A stretch of DNA of 64,000 nt from Austropuccinia psidii (GCA_023105745.1 JALGQZ010000006.1:65206316-65270315); one strand, 5' to 3'; shown: positions 34,592 through 47,560, counted from the stretch's first letter. A program made the numbers and translations. The notes: a model not told the origin generated them from the sequence alone.

Positions 34592-35827
34592 CTAAAGAGC
34601 ATGCTTCCCACAACAATAGGTAAATAAGGCCTTGTTGATTCTTCTCTCTTTTTCAGAATTTATGAACTTGAAATCTTTATTAAATAAGGAAGAATGGGGC
34701 TTGTCCGTCTTCTGAAAATCCTTCTTCTTATTTTGACTTGAGATTGAAGAATTTTGAGGCTGAGAAGAATTTGACTTTGAGGCTTTAGGCTTCTTCTCTT
34801 TTTGCCCCTCATAGTACCTGGTATCAAGCTCCAGGGTAATATCCATTAAGTCTTGAAGAGAGTCAATTCTTGAAGGATGGGAGGCCAACTGATCCAAAAT
34901 CATTGATGGCAATCCCTTCCTGCAATGATGGATGAGAGCTCTTTCACCCCAATCCCCGATTCTTGTGACCAAACTTCTGAAATCAGAGATGTATAATGAT
35001 ACATGCCCACCTTCTTTCATTCTCAAAGGATCCAATTCTGCTTCAGCTTTTCTGACTTCATTTGGGTCTCCAAATAAGGTGAAGAGTTGGGATTAGAATC
35101 AATTCCATGAATTGAGAAGGCAATTTGGATCTTGATTGTTGATATTTGAAAGATAGTGCTCAATCCACTTTTCAGCCTTGCCAATCAGACATAAGGTGGA
35201 ATAAAGGACATTCTTTCTGTCTTGAGAGAAGTTTTCCAGATCATTATGAAAGATTAATTGGAAATACTGAATAAAGCTTCTAACTTTGAAGGGATGAGTA
35301 CCATCAAAGCATTCTGGTGCCTTCATAGATGGAGTCTTGAAGGCTGGCGGTCTTGTTGAATCACAAGATGAAGCTGCTTGAAGATTGGCCATAATTCGAG
35401 TCATCTGCTGCATTATGACCAATAAGGATGGCTCAGACTGATGAGAGATAGGCTGATCAGACTGGGGTAGAGTTGAGCCTCCAGTACCTTGGGATGCCCC
35501 CACAGGAGCAGGAGCACCATCAGTACCATGAGACCCTTCCTCTTCCACAGGATTCTCCTCCTCCTCTTTACAATCTTCACCAGGACCTTTGAAAGTGGTC
35601 CTTAAAAGTCCTGGAAATATGCTAACTACTCCTGACAAAGAATTTGATCTTCTGGGCCCTTTTCCTTCCTTCCTGGACGGTGCTGCTCCTTCCAAAATGG
35701 GTCCTCTGTCTAATTGGGCCCTCAGTTGAGGAACTGCTGGGGTGCCATCAAGAGGAGCTCTTGGAGTTGGAGTAAGAACACCTTGAGCTCTGGTCTGTCT
35801 TACAGGAGGTGAATATTGAATAGGCAT
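34592..35827 (-). pseudogene. Gag of element I with two in-frame stops
   Basis: ATG at 35827 (MPIQYSPPVRQTRAQGVLTP) begins a P/R-rich N-terminus, an acidic stretch EEEENPVEEEG, a helix LLVIMQQMTRIMANLQAAS, and a capsid-like part (CFDGTHPFKVRSFIQYFQLI, then GKAEKWIEHYLSN). TGA and TAA follow at about 35096-35098 and 35090-35092; beyond them the same frame resumes (LFTLFGDPNEVRKAEAELD, then GDWGERALIHHCRKGLP). It ends in a K/S-rich linker and a broken zinc knuckle (YCCGKHAL, stop). Length without stops, about 410 codons, is normal for a fungal gypsy Gag. Confidence 0.85.
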
Positions 35828-36541
35828 GATTTCAGGGATGAAAAATTAAAATAAATGAATAAAAATCAAAACTTGGAGATGAAAAGCGTGAGGCAAATCG
35901 ACTGAAAAAGCTGAAGTCAAAATCAAAATCAGAATCAATGTCTTGAAGAAAAATCAATCAATCAAAATGAATTCTTCAAGTCAATAAATTAATATGTCAA
36001 ATCAATCAAAATCAAAATCATGCAAAATCAATGAATCAATCAAGTGAATATTTGAGGCAAAATCAACTTTATGTTAAGATTCTTGATGTGAAAAATCAGA
36101 AAAATCAAATTAAATCTTCAGGTCAATCAATTTTCTTGAAGTCAATTTCAATTATTTAAGATCAATCAATCATATCAAATCAAGTGAGTTCTTCTTTAAA
36201 ATCAAAATTTCTTGAAGAATGAATCAATATGAATCTTGATATGAAGAATGTGTCTGAATGTTTTGATGAGCAATTTGAAAATCAGCATCAAAATTAAACC
36301 TTGAATTTTTTTTCAAATGAATTTGATTATTTGAAAAAAGATTTAAAAAAGAGAATCACAAATCAAAATTGGGTCAGCTTTCAATTTTCAAAATGAAGAA
36401 TGAATGAGAGAAAACTGAGAAGTAAAAAAAAATCATAAAATTGAGAAGCATTAAAGAGTAATAATTTTGATGAAATGAATAAATGAAATTATAAAGAAAT
36501 AATGAACAAAATGAAAAGAAATTATGAGTTAATTAGTATAA
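35828..36541 (-). other. 5' leader of element I, no gene seen
   Basis: Dominated by AATCAATCAA and AAATCAAAATC phrases on the plus strand. Next to the 5' LTR the minus strand reads TTATACTAATTAACTC, close to element II at the same place; it does not start with TGG, so a standard tRNA primer site is not evident. Confidence 0.6.
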
Positions 36542-39500
36542 TGTTACAGGGGCTCTTATGGAAGCAAGAGTGGCCTGGCACTCAGGAATCAAGAACTCAC
36601 TTGGAGGGCTCCAAAAGAATAAAGGAATAAGAAGGAATATATTTCTTTCAGGAAAAATAAGGGTAAAGACAAGTGTGCCAAAGATCAAAGAAAAGGAAGC
36701 CAAAGGCCAAGATAATAAGAAAGGCAAAAGCCAAAGAGCCAACCAAATCAATTCTCAATTCACTGTTTCAACCTGCCAGAAAGAAAAATGGAATTAATAA
36801 AGGATATGACCACCAATATCCACTGACAGGAAAATAAGGAAAGGTGCAAATGACTGACTTAAGATTATCAGTATTTACTTGAATAAATGAAAATAAAATA
36901 ATGATAAAAAGAAATCCAATATATAAATTAACTGGGGAAAAAGGTCCCAGGGAAGAAAAGGTGGCCAGTATATGTGAAAAAGTTGAAGACTGATCCTGGA
37001 GGGTTGATCCCTGGCTGTATTGACTGTTTGGGGTCAATACAGATCTGGCTATCCTGAAAATTTAACTGTGTGATGGAATTCTGACAGTGGAATATGAATT
37101 GGCCCAAAAGGGCCAAGTGTCAGGCTGAGTCTATGAAGAGGTGATAATTAAGAGGATTCAAAACCTAAAATATGATTGTGAGTTGGATAATAATGCTGAA
37201 AGAATAGGCTTTTAATAAAATTAGAGGGCTTTACTAATGATTATTAGTGGTGGTGAGCGCTGTTGAAAGCTCTGGGTGCAGCTTTACCTGTTGAGTTACA
37301 ATAATAAAGTCTACAATACTACAGTTTATAGCATGAACAGATTATTTTCCAAGAGTATAACTTTTTTCAACAGTTGTAATACATATGAATTAAAGAGCAG
37401 GATGAGGAAAACTTTTCTAGTGGAGAAAAGGCCTCTTTTTATCCTAAAATAGGGTGGAATGGCCCTCTAGACCATCCACATAGAGGAAGTCAAGAGTGTT
37501 TCACTTCAGAGTACTGTATTGAGGTTTCCATAGTGCCTGTATGCTCTGTATTAGGCTCAGATGTAGTTTTGAAACCACATCTGGGCAGTTTTCACCAATA
37601 AAGCGTGAAAATGTTCATCTGGGGACCACATAGCCCTCTTCTGACGTGTACGACACGTAGAATGCTGTAAAGAACCTGTATGGGACCCCAGTATTGAATT
37701 AATATGAGGTATTAAAGTATAAACATGCTTCTTTGTCTATTTGAAACCTCATAATCAAACCTATGGGAGGATATCCCACAGTTAGACTATATTGGTCTAA
37801 TTGTTGGATTTTGAGCTTCAACCGGCCATAGCTTTGTCATTTTTTGAGATATCAGGCTCAAGATTGGTTCATTGTGTATCCCTGGATGTGCTCTACATAA
37901 TTGTACCTCATTTGATATGGTTATCATTAATTATGGCAAAGCTATGACATGTACAAGATGTTTTGTACATATATATCTTTTGCTTAAAAACTGTATAGAG
38001 CTTTTTGGCCCCATAGATTTTGTTCTAGACAAGATATGGGAGGATGGATGGCACCATCAGATAGCCCTCATTGTTCTCTTTCCCAAAGGACCCCACTTTA
38101 GGTATCTCACACTCACACTGTAGAGGTTAGATGGGAGGTGAATATTTTAATCATCCTTATTTGACCTTATTTCGGTCATAAATTCTGTAATTTTGGTGCT
38201 AGCTCAGTTTTCCTAGTACCATTGGATATCCCTCACCATGGGGTTCATTTTAAATACCCATTTTTTGGGGTCAAACCTCTTCCTCTGTACTTCAGATGAG
38301 AGGTGGAAATTAAGGTTTATGCTCAGCAACAACTTTGAGCAGGAATAACTTTGTTATTCTTTGTCCTATTATGATGAGACTTGTATATTTGGAAAGAGGT
38401 GACTTTGCTCCTTCTTTCAATATATTTTGAGCTTATTTGGCTCAGCTCCATGCTTTGGTGATATCTGGGCTATATCATTGATTTATGGTATTTGGCTGTC
38501 ATGCTTGTGCTCTGGTTTTCAGTCACAGGCTGACGCCAAGACCATACAGCTTGCTTGATTGCAGCATGTATGGACCAATTGAGTTGTCCAGGGAATGCTG
38601 AAGTACTTGATGCCTTGAAAACTGATTGGATGATTGATAACCTTTTGAAATCGCCCTTGGCATAATACTGAAAAGAAAATACAACCCAACCCCTGCAGGG
38701 CCAGGTGGTTGGGGTCCTTGAATGGTCTTCTGGTAGCTTCCAGGGATTGCAAGACTGAATGAATGAAAAGACTTCCTTTGAAATGGGTGATGGAGTTGGG
38801 GACTTGATTTGAAATGGCATAATTTGGTCCTGAAATCATCACCATTGGATTGCTGAGCAAATCTGGTGCATAATGGTAAATTATATCATATATGCACCAT
38901 TCCTGAATCCATGGTATGGAGTACATTGGTGAAGAGGAAACTTGCTGAGCTTCAGCTGGTGGCCTCTGGTGATTGCCAAAGTCCAGGGGTTGAAATTGGC
39001 CAATTTGGGTGCTGGGGTCCCTTTTGGCCATTTCTGGGACTGGTGAGATTCGGGGCCAAAATTGGCTCAGGTGGGCCCACTTGTGGTTTGGGTCCCACCT
39101 GGCCTTGAGGGTAGGTGGTTAGTCCCTTTGGCCCATTTTGGCCTCATTGGATTTAGGCTAAAAAGGAGCCTAAGAGTCACAGAGTCTGTGGATTATGGCC
39201 CGCAGACCTTAGAGGCAATAGGGAGTCAAAATGGCCCAAAAGGGGCATTTAGACCAAAAACCCCGTAATCAAAAGGGTGGTCCCAAGAGCCCTGGTCATG
39301 TCTAGAGGGGACAGAGGACCCCGAAAATCCAGATGGACCCCCCAAGTCCAAAACAAAGCAATTGGCCTGGGGGTTGATGAAGTGGAGGATTGACCAAAAG
39401 GGCCAGTTATGCAGGATATTGCCTGAGGCCATAAATGGCCAGTGAAAAGGTGGTGTGGCCCAAAGGACATAAAACACCAATATGTACCAATTGTCCATAA

Positions 39501-39591
39501 AAGTGATGACATGGCCAATATGAAATAAAATGAGGTTAGGCTATAATTGCTGCAACACCCATTTTTGGGGTGATTACACATGGTTGTGACA
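36542..39591 (-). repeat. Right (5') LTR of element I, interrupted
   Basis: Parts 36542-37117 and 38536-39591 together match the left LTR; between them lies 37118-38535. It starts TGTTACAGGGGCTC, ends GGTTGTGACA, and is followed by the duplicated GAGAG. Hairpin CTGGGGA...TCCCAG at 36932-36950. Confidence 0.9.
37118..38535 (-). mobile_element. Solo LTR of family B, copy 2, nested in element I
   Basis: TGTCAGGCTGAGTC...GTCACAGGCTGACG, 1418 bp, flanked by CCAAG at 37113-37117 and 38536-38540. The other LTR of element I reads straight through GGGCCAAGGCC at this point (about 29175), which shows the empty site. It is therefore younger than element I. It has the TATA-like box on the minus strand (complement of CCTCTTTTTATCC near 37432) and the paired hairpins at 37558-37611. 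Confidence 0.93.
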
Positions 39592-39596
39592 GAGAG

Positions 39597-40191
39597 CTTA
39601 TAATGCCAGATCCAGGATTATTTCAGAAAATATTTTCAACTGGGAAAAAAACTACCAAGTTTGTTAATATTTAGTGTCTCTTAAAATTGGAGAAAAGATT
39701 ATTTATTCTAATAGCCAGAGTAAGCACAAAACCTCCATATGTAAATTCTGATTATCTTTAGGGTTTATTCTTGTGAAATATAAGATATATTTTATTTGAT
39801 GGTCCCTATAGAAATTTTTCCTTATCTCTAATTTTAATCTTGAAAACATTTTCAGTTATTTTTATAGAGATGTTTCATGAGCTCTAAATATATATCCAGG
39901 GAGAGGGGGAAAAGGGAAGAGGAAGATTGAGGGGAGTTTCAGCCTCAAAGGTATCTTATGAGACAAGACCTTATTTTCCAAACTAAAAAGATTCCAAAGA
40001 AAGAAATTCAAAAATACAAAATTTCCAAAGGGTGTTTATTCATGATGCAAATGAGAATGAAATTATTTTTTGAAGTTTTATTTTGATATATATCTCTTTG
40101 ATTCTTAAATTTCTATGTTTTATTCTTGAATTATCCAACTGGAGAATTTAGGAGTTGTATTAAAAACATTTATCATGGTTTTTTCATTTTT
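39597..40191. other. AT-rich DNA with no gene seen
   Basis: No supported frame or repeat. It was joined to 28604 before element I inserted. Confidence 0.45.
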
Positions 40192-41545
40192 CCAATCCAG
40201 TCCATGAAGTAGCTAGGAGGTAGTAAATAGAAGCTATACCTATTACTATGATGTGGTAAAATATTTTAGAGCTTGATAAAAGGGGCTGCACTATTACAAA
40301 ATAGTGGTGATGAATCTACTGAAATATGTGGCTTCTCTGATTATATATTGGGATACTTTAAGAAAAGAAGAATAATAATCTCCCAATGAGATAAGGGTTC
40401 ATTATTTGTACAAAAGTATAAAAATGTAAGAATAATCTGAGAAGGTGATGAGGATTTTTTCCTAGGGGGGATATCCTCTTTTTATCTCGAATAAAATAGA
40501 AAAGAGAACAATAGCCTCCTTCCGCATTTATATAGTGAAACTATCAGCTCTGGTGGATGGAAAGTGGCTCAACACAACCAATACTACAGGTATTGGTGCT
40601 CAGATGTGGTTTTGTAACCACTTTTTACCCATTGTGATGCCTATTTATTTAATCCTATGGCAGAGTATCCCATATTAATACCCCCTACAGAATGGGTTTT
40701 GATTTTGGTTTCAAGATATGATCAATAAATTGATTAAATGATATATTATGTCTTTTATGCCTCATAGCTCAATTCTCTGGGATAACATTTCCCCATACCA
40801 CTTTGTGTGTGATTTTAAACTAAGATACTTAATAAATTTTTCAGTTCAAAAAATATGATAATCAAAAGTGGCTTAAATTACAACCCAAAGTAAGGGTAAT
40901 AATATATTAAAAGTTAGAAATCACTGTTATCTAGCTATGCCAAAGCTAGACAGGTTAAAGTATTTTCCTTTATCAAGAGAATATTTCTGATAACCTTTCA
41001 TCAGTAAGGGATAAAGGGGAAAAGGTAGTATTATTGTGTGGTAGAATAATAATCATTACAGAAAAAAATGCTATATTGTGGGGCTCTCATATAAGATATA
41101 GATGTTAGGTGAGAGGTGAAAAATGGAAGAATTGTATATAGTAATTTTTAGAGTAGTGATTTGGTAGGGCTACATTACTGAAGCTATGAAAATTGGATAT
41201 CCCTCTTCAAGATATTTAGTAAAAGTCTAAACATGATTTGTCTGTGATCAAAACCAAGTATTTGTAGATGAGAGATGAAATTTAAGGTGTATGCACAGAA
41301 AGGGCTTAAAGCCTCAATAGCTTAGGTAATTATTATTGGTTAGTGATACAAATAATATCTCCCAAAAGCGTACTATTTCCTACTTAAGATAGTCAAATTT
41401 AAATACTTCATTATTTAATCTTTTGTAGCCTTAATTTGAATCAGGAAAGGGAAGAGATGTGTATTTCACTTTTTTAATTGGATACCATATTCTATGATAT
41501 TTTGGGTCTCATGCTTTTCTTATGGCTTAAAGTCAAAAATTGAAA
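40192..41545 (-). repeat. Ancient, strongly eroded family-B LTR
   Basis: Ordered landmarks of family B are all present: TCCATGAAGTAG...GGTAGTAAAT at the left, GGGCT(G/T).ACTATTAC with TAGTGGTGA, CCTCTTTTTATCTCGA (40482-40497), GCTCAGATGTGGTTTTG with CCACTTTTTACCCA (40607-40635), TGAGAGGTGAAAA (41110-41122), AATTTAAGGTGTATGCAC (41279-41296) and GTCTCATGCTT (41507-41517). There are changes at a large share of positions and the terminal TG/CA are lost. It is the oldest copy of the family here. Confidence 0.7.
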
Positions 41546-44269
41546 TTATTAGAGCCATATTCCCAATATTGAGATAGAAATATAATATTATTCAATTCAA
41601 TATATATACCTACATTGAAACTAGTTTTCTTTTCAGATTTATCTTACGGTGCCACTCTATAAGGATACCTTACTTACAAAGAATTGACCTTAAATTTGGA
41701 AATTTTTCTTCTCAAGGAGCAAATCTTTATCACATATTACTGATATCCATAACTATGTATGATGATCATTTAAATATGAGTAATAAAAATTTATGATGTA
41801 AGAATTAAAGATTTAATCAAATACATGAGACTATAGGAAACTAGGTTATACTTTGGACTCACATAGCTGAAATAATAATTTCGTTTTATTTATATAAGGA
41901 ACTTATGAAAATAGAAAGAACACCTTTATTCGAATCTTCATAGTATTCCTGTTACTCAAAATAGATGCCAACTTTCAAAAACTCAAATACTCTGGGTTAA
42001 GCCCTTTTTAGAAGAAAAGTCAAATAGCAGCATGATCTAGGTCAAAACTACCTTCTAGAAGGTGCACCTTCTTCAATCTGTAGCAGGTCTACTCAAGGTG
42101 AATGTGAGAAAAAATTAAGTAATAATTTTTAAGGTCCTGCATATTTTAGCTCAGATGGTATAAAATCACTTTATATTATGGACTCAAGTAATTTCTGAAC
42201 AATCAAATATCAATTACACACCAGACCCAATAAAAGAATTGATATGCATATTTTTATCACATTTATCAATTACAGAAAACTGATAGCTTTTTAATCTATT
42301 GATCCTCAAATAGAGCTTTTCTTGAAGCTGTGGCAAAATTTCATCAATGACACAAAACAAATGAATTATATGGTATAATTGTGTTGGGTTCTCTTCAGGA
42401 AAATCTTGATATTACCTTTTTTGAAGGATAAGGTTTTATTTACAAGACAAAGCCATTGTTGGAAGATCAACCACATCAGAAATAGAAGGACCATTCAAAT
42501 TATCTTAGTGTCTCAGGGAAATTATACAGGTAAAATTTATTAAAGAGGATTTAAATATTGGACAGACTCATTTTACCACCTCAAATTGACAGTAGAAAAA
42601 TCCCCAAAGCAGTTTTTAATAATTAAAACAACGTTTCAAATTATAATCTCACAAAAAGGCCACATAAAGAGATATTCAGAGCCTGAAAGACCATTCAATA
42701 ATCTTGATATTAAATGAAACAGGGAGAACACCAAAGAATGACAAGGATGTCCCAGGGCCCAGAAACAAAATTGGTTCCCCTTTTCATGAGGATTTCATTT
42801 AATTGGCCATGATACAGACCACCAGAAGAATGGCTAATTGTTTTTCAAAAAACATATGTGTTTGACAGCCATATAGACTTCCAAAACACATTTCGCAATG
42901 CAAAAATGGCCATTTCTGGCAATAACATGGGAATTTCACTTGATATTACCTATTGATAACCCTTTATGAAGGTATTCCATGGTTATTGATATCTATTTGC
43001 AGTTTTGGTTCATGACCCCTCCATACCCATGAGATAATAGATAGGAAATGCATCCTAGGGCTCAAAAAGGGCTATTTTTGATTATGCCATGGTGCTTTCA
43101 CTCAGTTGGTCAAACAAAATACCTGAGGAAAAAATAGCTCATTTATACTAATAAACTTTAAATAATTAGTCCAAATTATTCTTTAATATCAAGGCTTTGA
43201 ATTAAATCTATATCAACTGCAAAAACCCCTTTAATGCCATGAAATTGGGAAGTTTAAGGACCAAACTAGGAAAAATCTTCATTTATGCGTTTTTTTCATT
43301 CTCTATCTTGAAATAAAATGATGAATTCATAGTATCTTCATTAGATCTCTTTTCAGCATTTAGTATTGTGTATTTTAAACTCTGCTTCCAAAAAATCTTC
43401 TTCTATAATTTTCATTGAACATGAAGCTTACTCAAGTTTTCCTTTGAAGAAACCTTTAAATAGTTTGTATCCTGTTTTAGTCCTAATTTGAGAATTAATT
43501 AATGCCCCAATCACCATGAAGTAAAAAGCTAGCCTGGCTGGATGGGGTAGCAAATAAACCAAGGTCCAACTTGCTTTGAACATGATTTGTAAGCTTGGGT
43601 CTAACCTTGGAATTATTTTGCAGATAATTTCAGTCACAGCTTTGGACATTTAAAATCTTACTCAATTGAAGTAGAAACTTATGGATTTTGCATTATATTT
43701 GTTTTTTCCTCATACATCACATATCCACCATTCATAAATTGGAGAAAGTCTTGAATGAAACTAATTCCCAAAAAGGAAAGAAAGTTTTTTCATGAATATC
43801 TGTAGAGAATATACACATTAATGCCATTGTTCTTTTTAATTTAAGGAATGAACCCACTTCCAATGTGCTCAAAGTTGAAAAACATTCATTTTTGAATCTT
43901 TTTTTATTCAAAACCTCAACATATAAAACAATTTTAAAAAGAAAGGAAACACATCCCAGACAAATATTCTGCCATATAATTTTATTATCTCCTCCTACAT
44001 ACTTTATAAAAATTTGAAAAGGTAAAACCCAAGGATTAAATATTCTCTTAATAAATGAATAATTCCCTCCCTTGTGACTTATTGGTATCACATATTCTGG
44101 TGGAAAAAATTATTTCCACGAGTTTTCAACACTTGTTTTCTAGCTATTCTGTGAGCCTATGAGGTATGTATAACATACCCATAAGGCCACAAATGACTTT
44201 ATATACAGTTGATTTAGTCTACAATAGACTTTTCAATTGAATTTAAAAAAGAAAATAATGAAAAATAAG
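41546..44269. other. AT-rich DNA with no gene seen
   Basis: Short minus frames 43428-43649 and 43732-44091 have no recognisable domain. Loosely repeated phrases (catgaggatttcatttaattggcc, catgggaatttcacttgatatt, catggtgctttcactcagttgg, each partly quoted) occur near 42786, 42927 and 43088, perhaps from an old repeat. Confidence 0.4.
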
Positions 44270-45530
44270 TATAAATTCTTTCTGGATAAACACAGTTATA
44301 AATATTATGGCATTTTTGGATTCTACACCAAAAATGACCTTCTTATGTTATTGGAAGATTTAAGAATCTCACAGTACTAATGTAGCTTTTTTGATTTTTT
44401 TCTAAAATGGTTAAAGTTAAGCTTAAATAAGCTTAAATTTATACTTGAATAAGGTTTATGCAAACTTACCAAAATTTTAGTTAAAATTGAGGTGTTGTGT
44501 ATATTTACTTAATTGGCTAAGAATCTGCCATACAGAATGTAAATCCTGTGTGAGCTCAATTCAAGAGGGTTTAAGGCCATAATATGGCTTCACATAAATA
44601 AAAGGGCAAAATCCAAGCAAAAAGGTGGGACAAAGGAAAAAGACCAAACAGAGCTGGGGTACCCAACATTTTTGATATGCAATGATTCAATTTAAGTTTT
44701 CCACCTGTATTGGAGGATTTTCAACCTTATTTAAGCTTTATGATTAGACTTTGATCCAACCTTAAAGTTCAAACTGCTTTTAACCCAATTTGGACAGGAA
44801 TTTCAAGCTGCCAAAGGGTAAATCCCAATATGCAGGCTTGAAATTAGAGTTTTGGACCTGTAAAAGCTTAAATAAGCTTGAAACTTTAAGTTTACAAGCA
44901 TTTAAACCTTATCAAAAGTTAAGGTTTAGTGTGTATTGATTTTTTATGTTGAAAAATAGCAATAACTTCAAAAATTCATTAAAAATACAATTCTTAATGG
45001 ATTTGCTTGAACATTTCACACAGCTTACAGTTTATTATTATGTATATATAAATTAAATTTTAAGCATCTTTTATAGACAGATTTACTGGGTAATTAGCCT
45101 GGAAATTTACTCTTTTAATTATACTTAAAGAAAAGTAAGATTTCTTTAAAAATTAATTAAAAATTGAGTTTAAGACATTTCTGTTTGAAACTCTATTTTT
45201 GAGTTGTTCATGTGATGAACCTAAATATAAATAAGCTTATTTTATATCAAAATGTAAAATAATTTACTTAAATGAGAATTAAAGTTACTTAGAGTTAGGA
45301 ATAACACTGGTAACTTTAAATTGGAATTAAAAATAAGTTACCTCAAGCAAAGAACCTTATTTTTAAGCATGGTTTTTCAGTTTTGACCTGAGAACACCCT
45401 CTATATACATTATTAATTATGACAGCTTCTCTGTAGACATAAAAAGAGTCTTTTCATCACTGTTTTTGTCCATCATCAATTATCAATCCAATCACATTAG
45501 ACATTTAAACAGGTAAACTTTTATTATATA
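44270..45530. repeat. Old dispersed repeat, copy 2 (partner 9640-10640)
   Basis: Carries AGCTTAAATAAGCTTAAATT at about 44420 and GTTAAAATTGAGGTGTTGTG at about 44482, as in copy 1, then AAGGTTTAGTGTGTATTGA. An ACATAAAAAGAGTC box lies near 45438, then ATTTAAACAGGTAAAC near 45505. Boundaries are unclear. Confidence 0.4.
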
Positions 45531-47214
45531 TAAAATCTTATTATTAAAGTATTTCTTAAGCATTTTATTCTTTACAGATCTTAAATTAAAGAATTGAAAT
45601 CATATAAATTAGATTATTGTTGTAATCACCTATAATATCTTTTATTTCATCAAGTTATTGTCTTTAAAATATCTTTTAGCTCCACAAATTCCTGTCAAAA
45701 ACTCTTTAATCATATTTTTTTTCATAAAGAGTTGTTTTATAATTTAAAATATTGATTTTTGGCGTGTTCTTAACTTATGATAATTTTTTAATATAATAAG
45801 TGTTGTATTTGACTTGTTGTATTAAATTTATATTATAAGTAATTTTTTTCTAAAAATTCTATATCCTTTTTATCTATTATTAGTTTTTTATATGGAATTT
45901 TCCTATAAGAATTATTTCTGCACAGTGTATGTTTTAATTCTTTTATAATTAAAATTTATATATCATTTATAAGTGGTTAAATATTTATATTTTCCACATG
46001 TAATTGTCTCATTAAGAGCTTTACACTTCTTATTGTTATAATTGTGAGTGATAATAGCAATTATAGAATAATTATAATTTATTATAATTATTCCATTTTT
46101 TTATTCTTATCTTATATAATAATAATTAAATTTTTTTTTTATATAATTATTTTCAATAATTATATTTAAATTTGTGGTTATAATATTCTATTTTATTATA
46201 TTTTTCTACTGGGGACAGTCATAGTACTCTTGATATTGTTACTATTATCAAGAGTTTAATAGACAAACCTTACAAATTCATTCACATAAATCAGGATTAG
46301 TATGCCATTTTTAAATATTTGTTTTCTGGTCTTTGTTATTGAAAATATTCACCTAGATCTATTCCTATAGCTTCATATTATTTTTTAGATGCATTCAAAA
46401 ATGATAATTATCAAAAGTCTTTGCAAATTTTGGTTTCCTTGTGTTTTGAGTTTAATCACCCTTGAGATAAAGCCCTCTGGTACTTATAAAAATTAACTTA
46501 TTTTTTTCAAACTGTTCAATCTGGTGTTTATAACCTCATAAGTATTCAAACTAAATCCATTTTCTCACAAAATTCTTCTATATGCAAATTTGAAAATAAT
46601 TCAAGTATTCAATTTTTACAGTTACAATTGTTAGTTCAACCTTCTTCCTCTTTCAGCTCATTTATTTAATTCAAGAACTTTTAACTTCTACTTTTGAATT
46701 TTTCTTAGTATTTGGAATCTTCTTAATTTTTAAAATTTGCTTTCAAAAAAGGACAAATCATCATCATGAGGAATTTCGATTGAAAGAAAAAATAACCTTT
46801 TTTTGAAATTTCGAACTTCTCTTTATTTTTTTAATTTGCATTTTTCTTCTATAATTCCAATTGTTTAATTGTGAATCATTCAAAAAAAGTCAATTTACGT
46901 TTTCAATTTTATCAAATTTCTTTCTTTGATTTTCTTAGTTTTTTCATGTTATCTTTTTTGTTCAGTGTTTTAGGAAAAAAAAAGGATTTTTAATTTTGGT
47001 TTTTATTTCATTTTTTTAATTTTTTTTGTATTTATGTTTATTTTTCTTTGAATTTTCCTCTCTATTTTTTTTCAAAGAAATTCAAATCTTATGATTTATT
47101 ATTATTTCTATGATTTATATATTTTTTTTCATATTTTCTTTCTTTTTTCAGTATCCCTACTATCAATCCTTTTGTTTTTCAATTTCATTAATTTTTTCTA
47201 ATTGCTTTTTTCAC
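45531..47214. other. Very AT-rich DNA, T-rich from about 46600, no gene seen
   Basis: Long A/T runs and ATTATAATTA-type inverted phrases (46030-46200), then T-dominated sequence. No supported frame. Confidence 0.5.
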
Positions 47215-47560
47215 GGTGCTAATAAATCAACTCAAGCTCAAAAACACTAGATTTGATGTATTACCATTTCAAAAAAAAGAATTAACAATTAAGAAAACAG
47301 AAACTAAAATTCAACAAACAAAAAATTCAAACTACCAATAATTTTTGGGTGCTGGCAAAAGCTTGTAATCCCTTACATATTTTTACCAATTCTTTGGTAA
47401 AAAAGTCAAGTGACATCTTTTTTTAAAATGAATTCTCAGGAAACGTTTTGAGTAATTCTTCAATTTTTACCATATTTCTTCCATGGTGGGATTTTAAGAT
47501 CCTCAAATTTTTTCATAATTTTCTTTCGCCAAATTTCTCTAAATTGGCCAATTTTCTTAA
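47215..47560 (-). repeat. Dispersed module of unknown type, copy 2 (inverted)
   Basis: The minus strand shares ordered phrases with 25730-26110, including GGCCAATTTAGAGAAATTTGGC, GATCTTAAAATCCCA, GAAGAAATATGG and GAATTGGTAAAAATATG (some shown in part). The module sits exactly where the plus strand turns from T-rich (left) to A-rich (right), as expected if both copies carry T-rich tracts on either side. Confidence 0.6.

Larger units (their letters stand above)
28610..39591 (-). mobile_element. Element I: full-length, inactive Ty3/gypsy chromovirus with nested LTR
   Basis: Bounded by LTRs 28610-30236 and 36542-39591 and by an exact target duplication GAGAG at 28605-28609 and 39592-39596. LTR ends are TGTCACA...TGTGACA with few changes. 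Minus-strand order is 5' LTR, gag (35827), protease, RT, RNase H, integrase with chromodomain (ends 30834), 3' module, polypurine tract, 3' LTR. The right LTR is interrupted by a 1418-bp family-B LTR; without it and its extra target copy the two LTRs are about 1626-1627 bp and resemble each other closely by eye. Key losses: RT motif A deleted, RNase H and integrase Asp changed, integrase Glu to Lys. It is the best preserved chromovirus here. Confidence 0.93.

Noticed and set aside
28610..39591. Envelope gene (retrovirus-like element)
   Set aside because: No frame with signal peptide and membrane anchor between integrase and the 3' LTR in element I; the space is only about 400 bp.
42780..43110. 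Loose repeat of 'catggngatttcactt..ttgg' phrases
   Set aside because: Spacing is irregular and only three weak matches were found.
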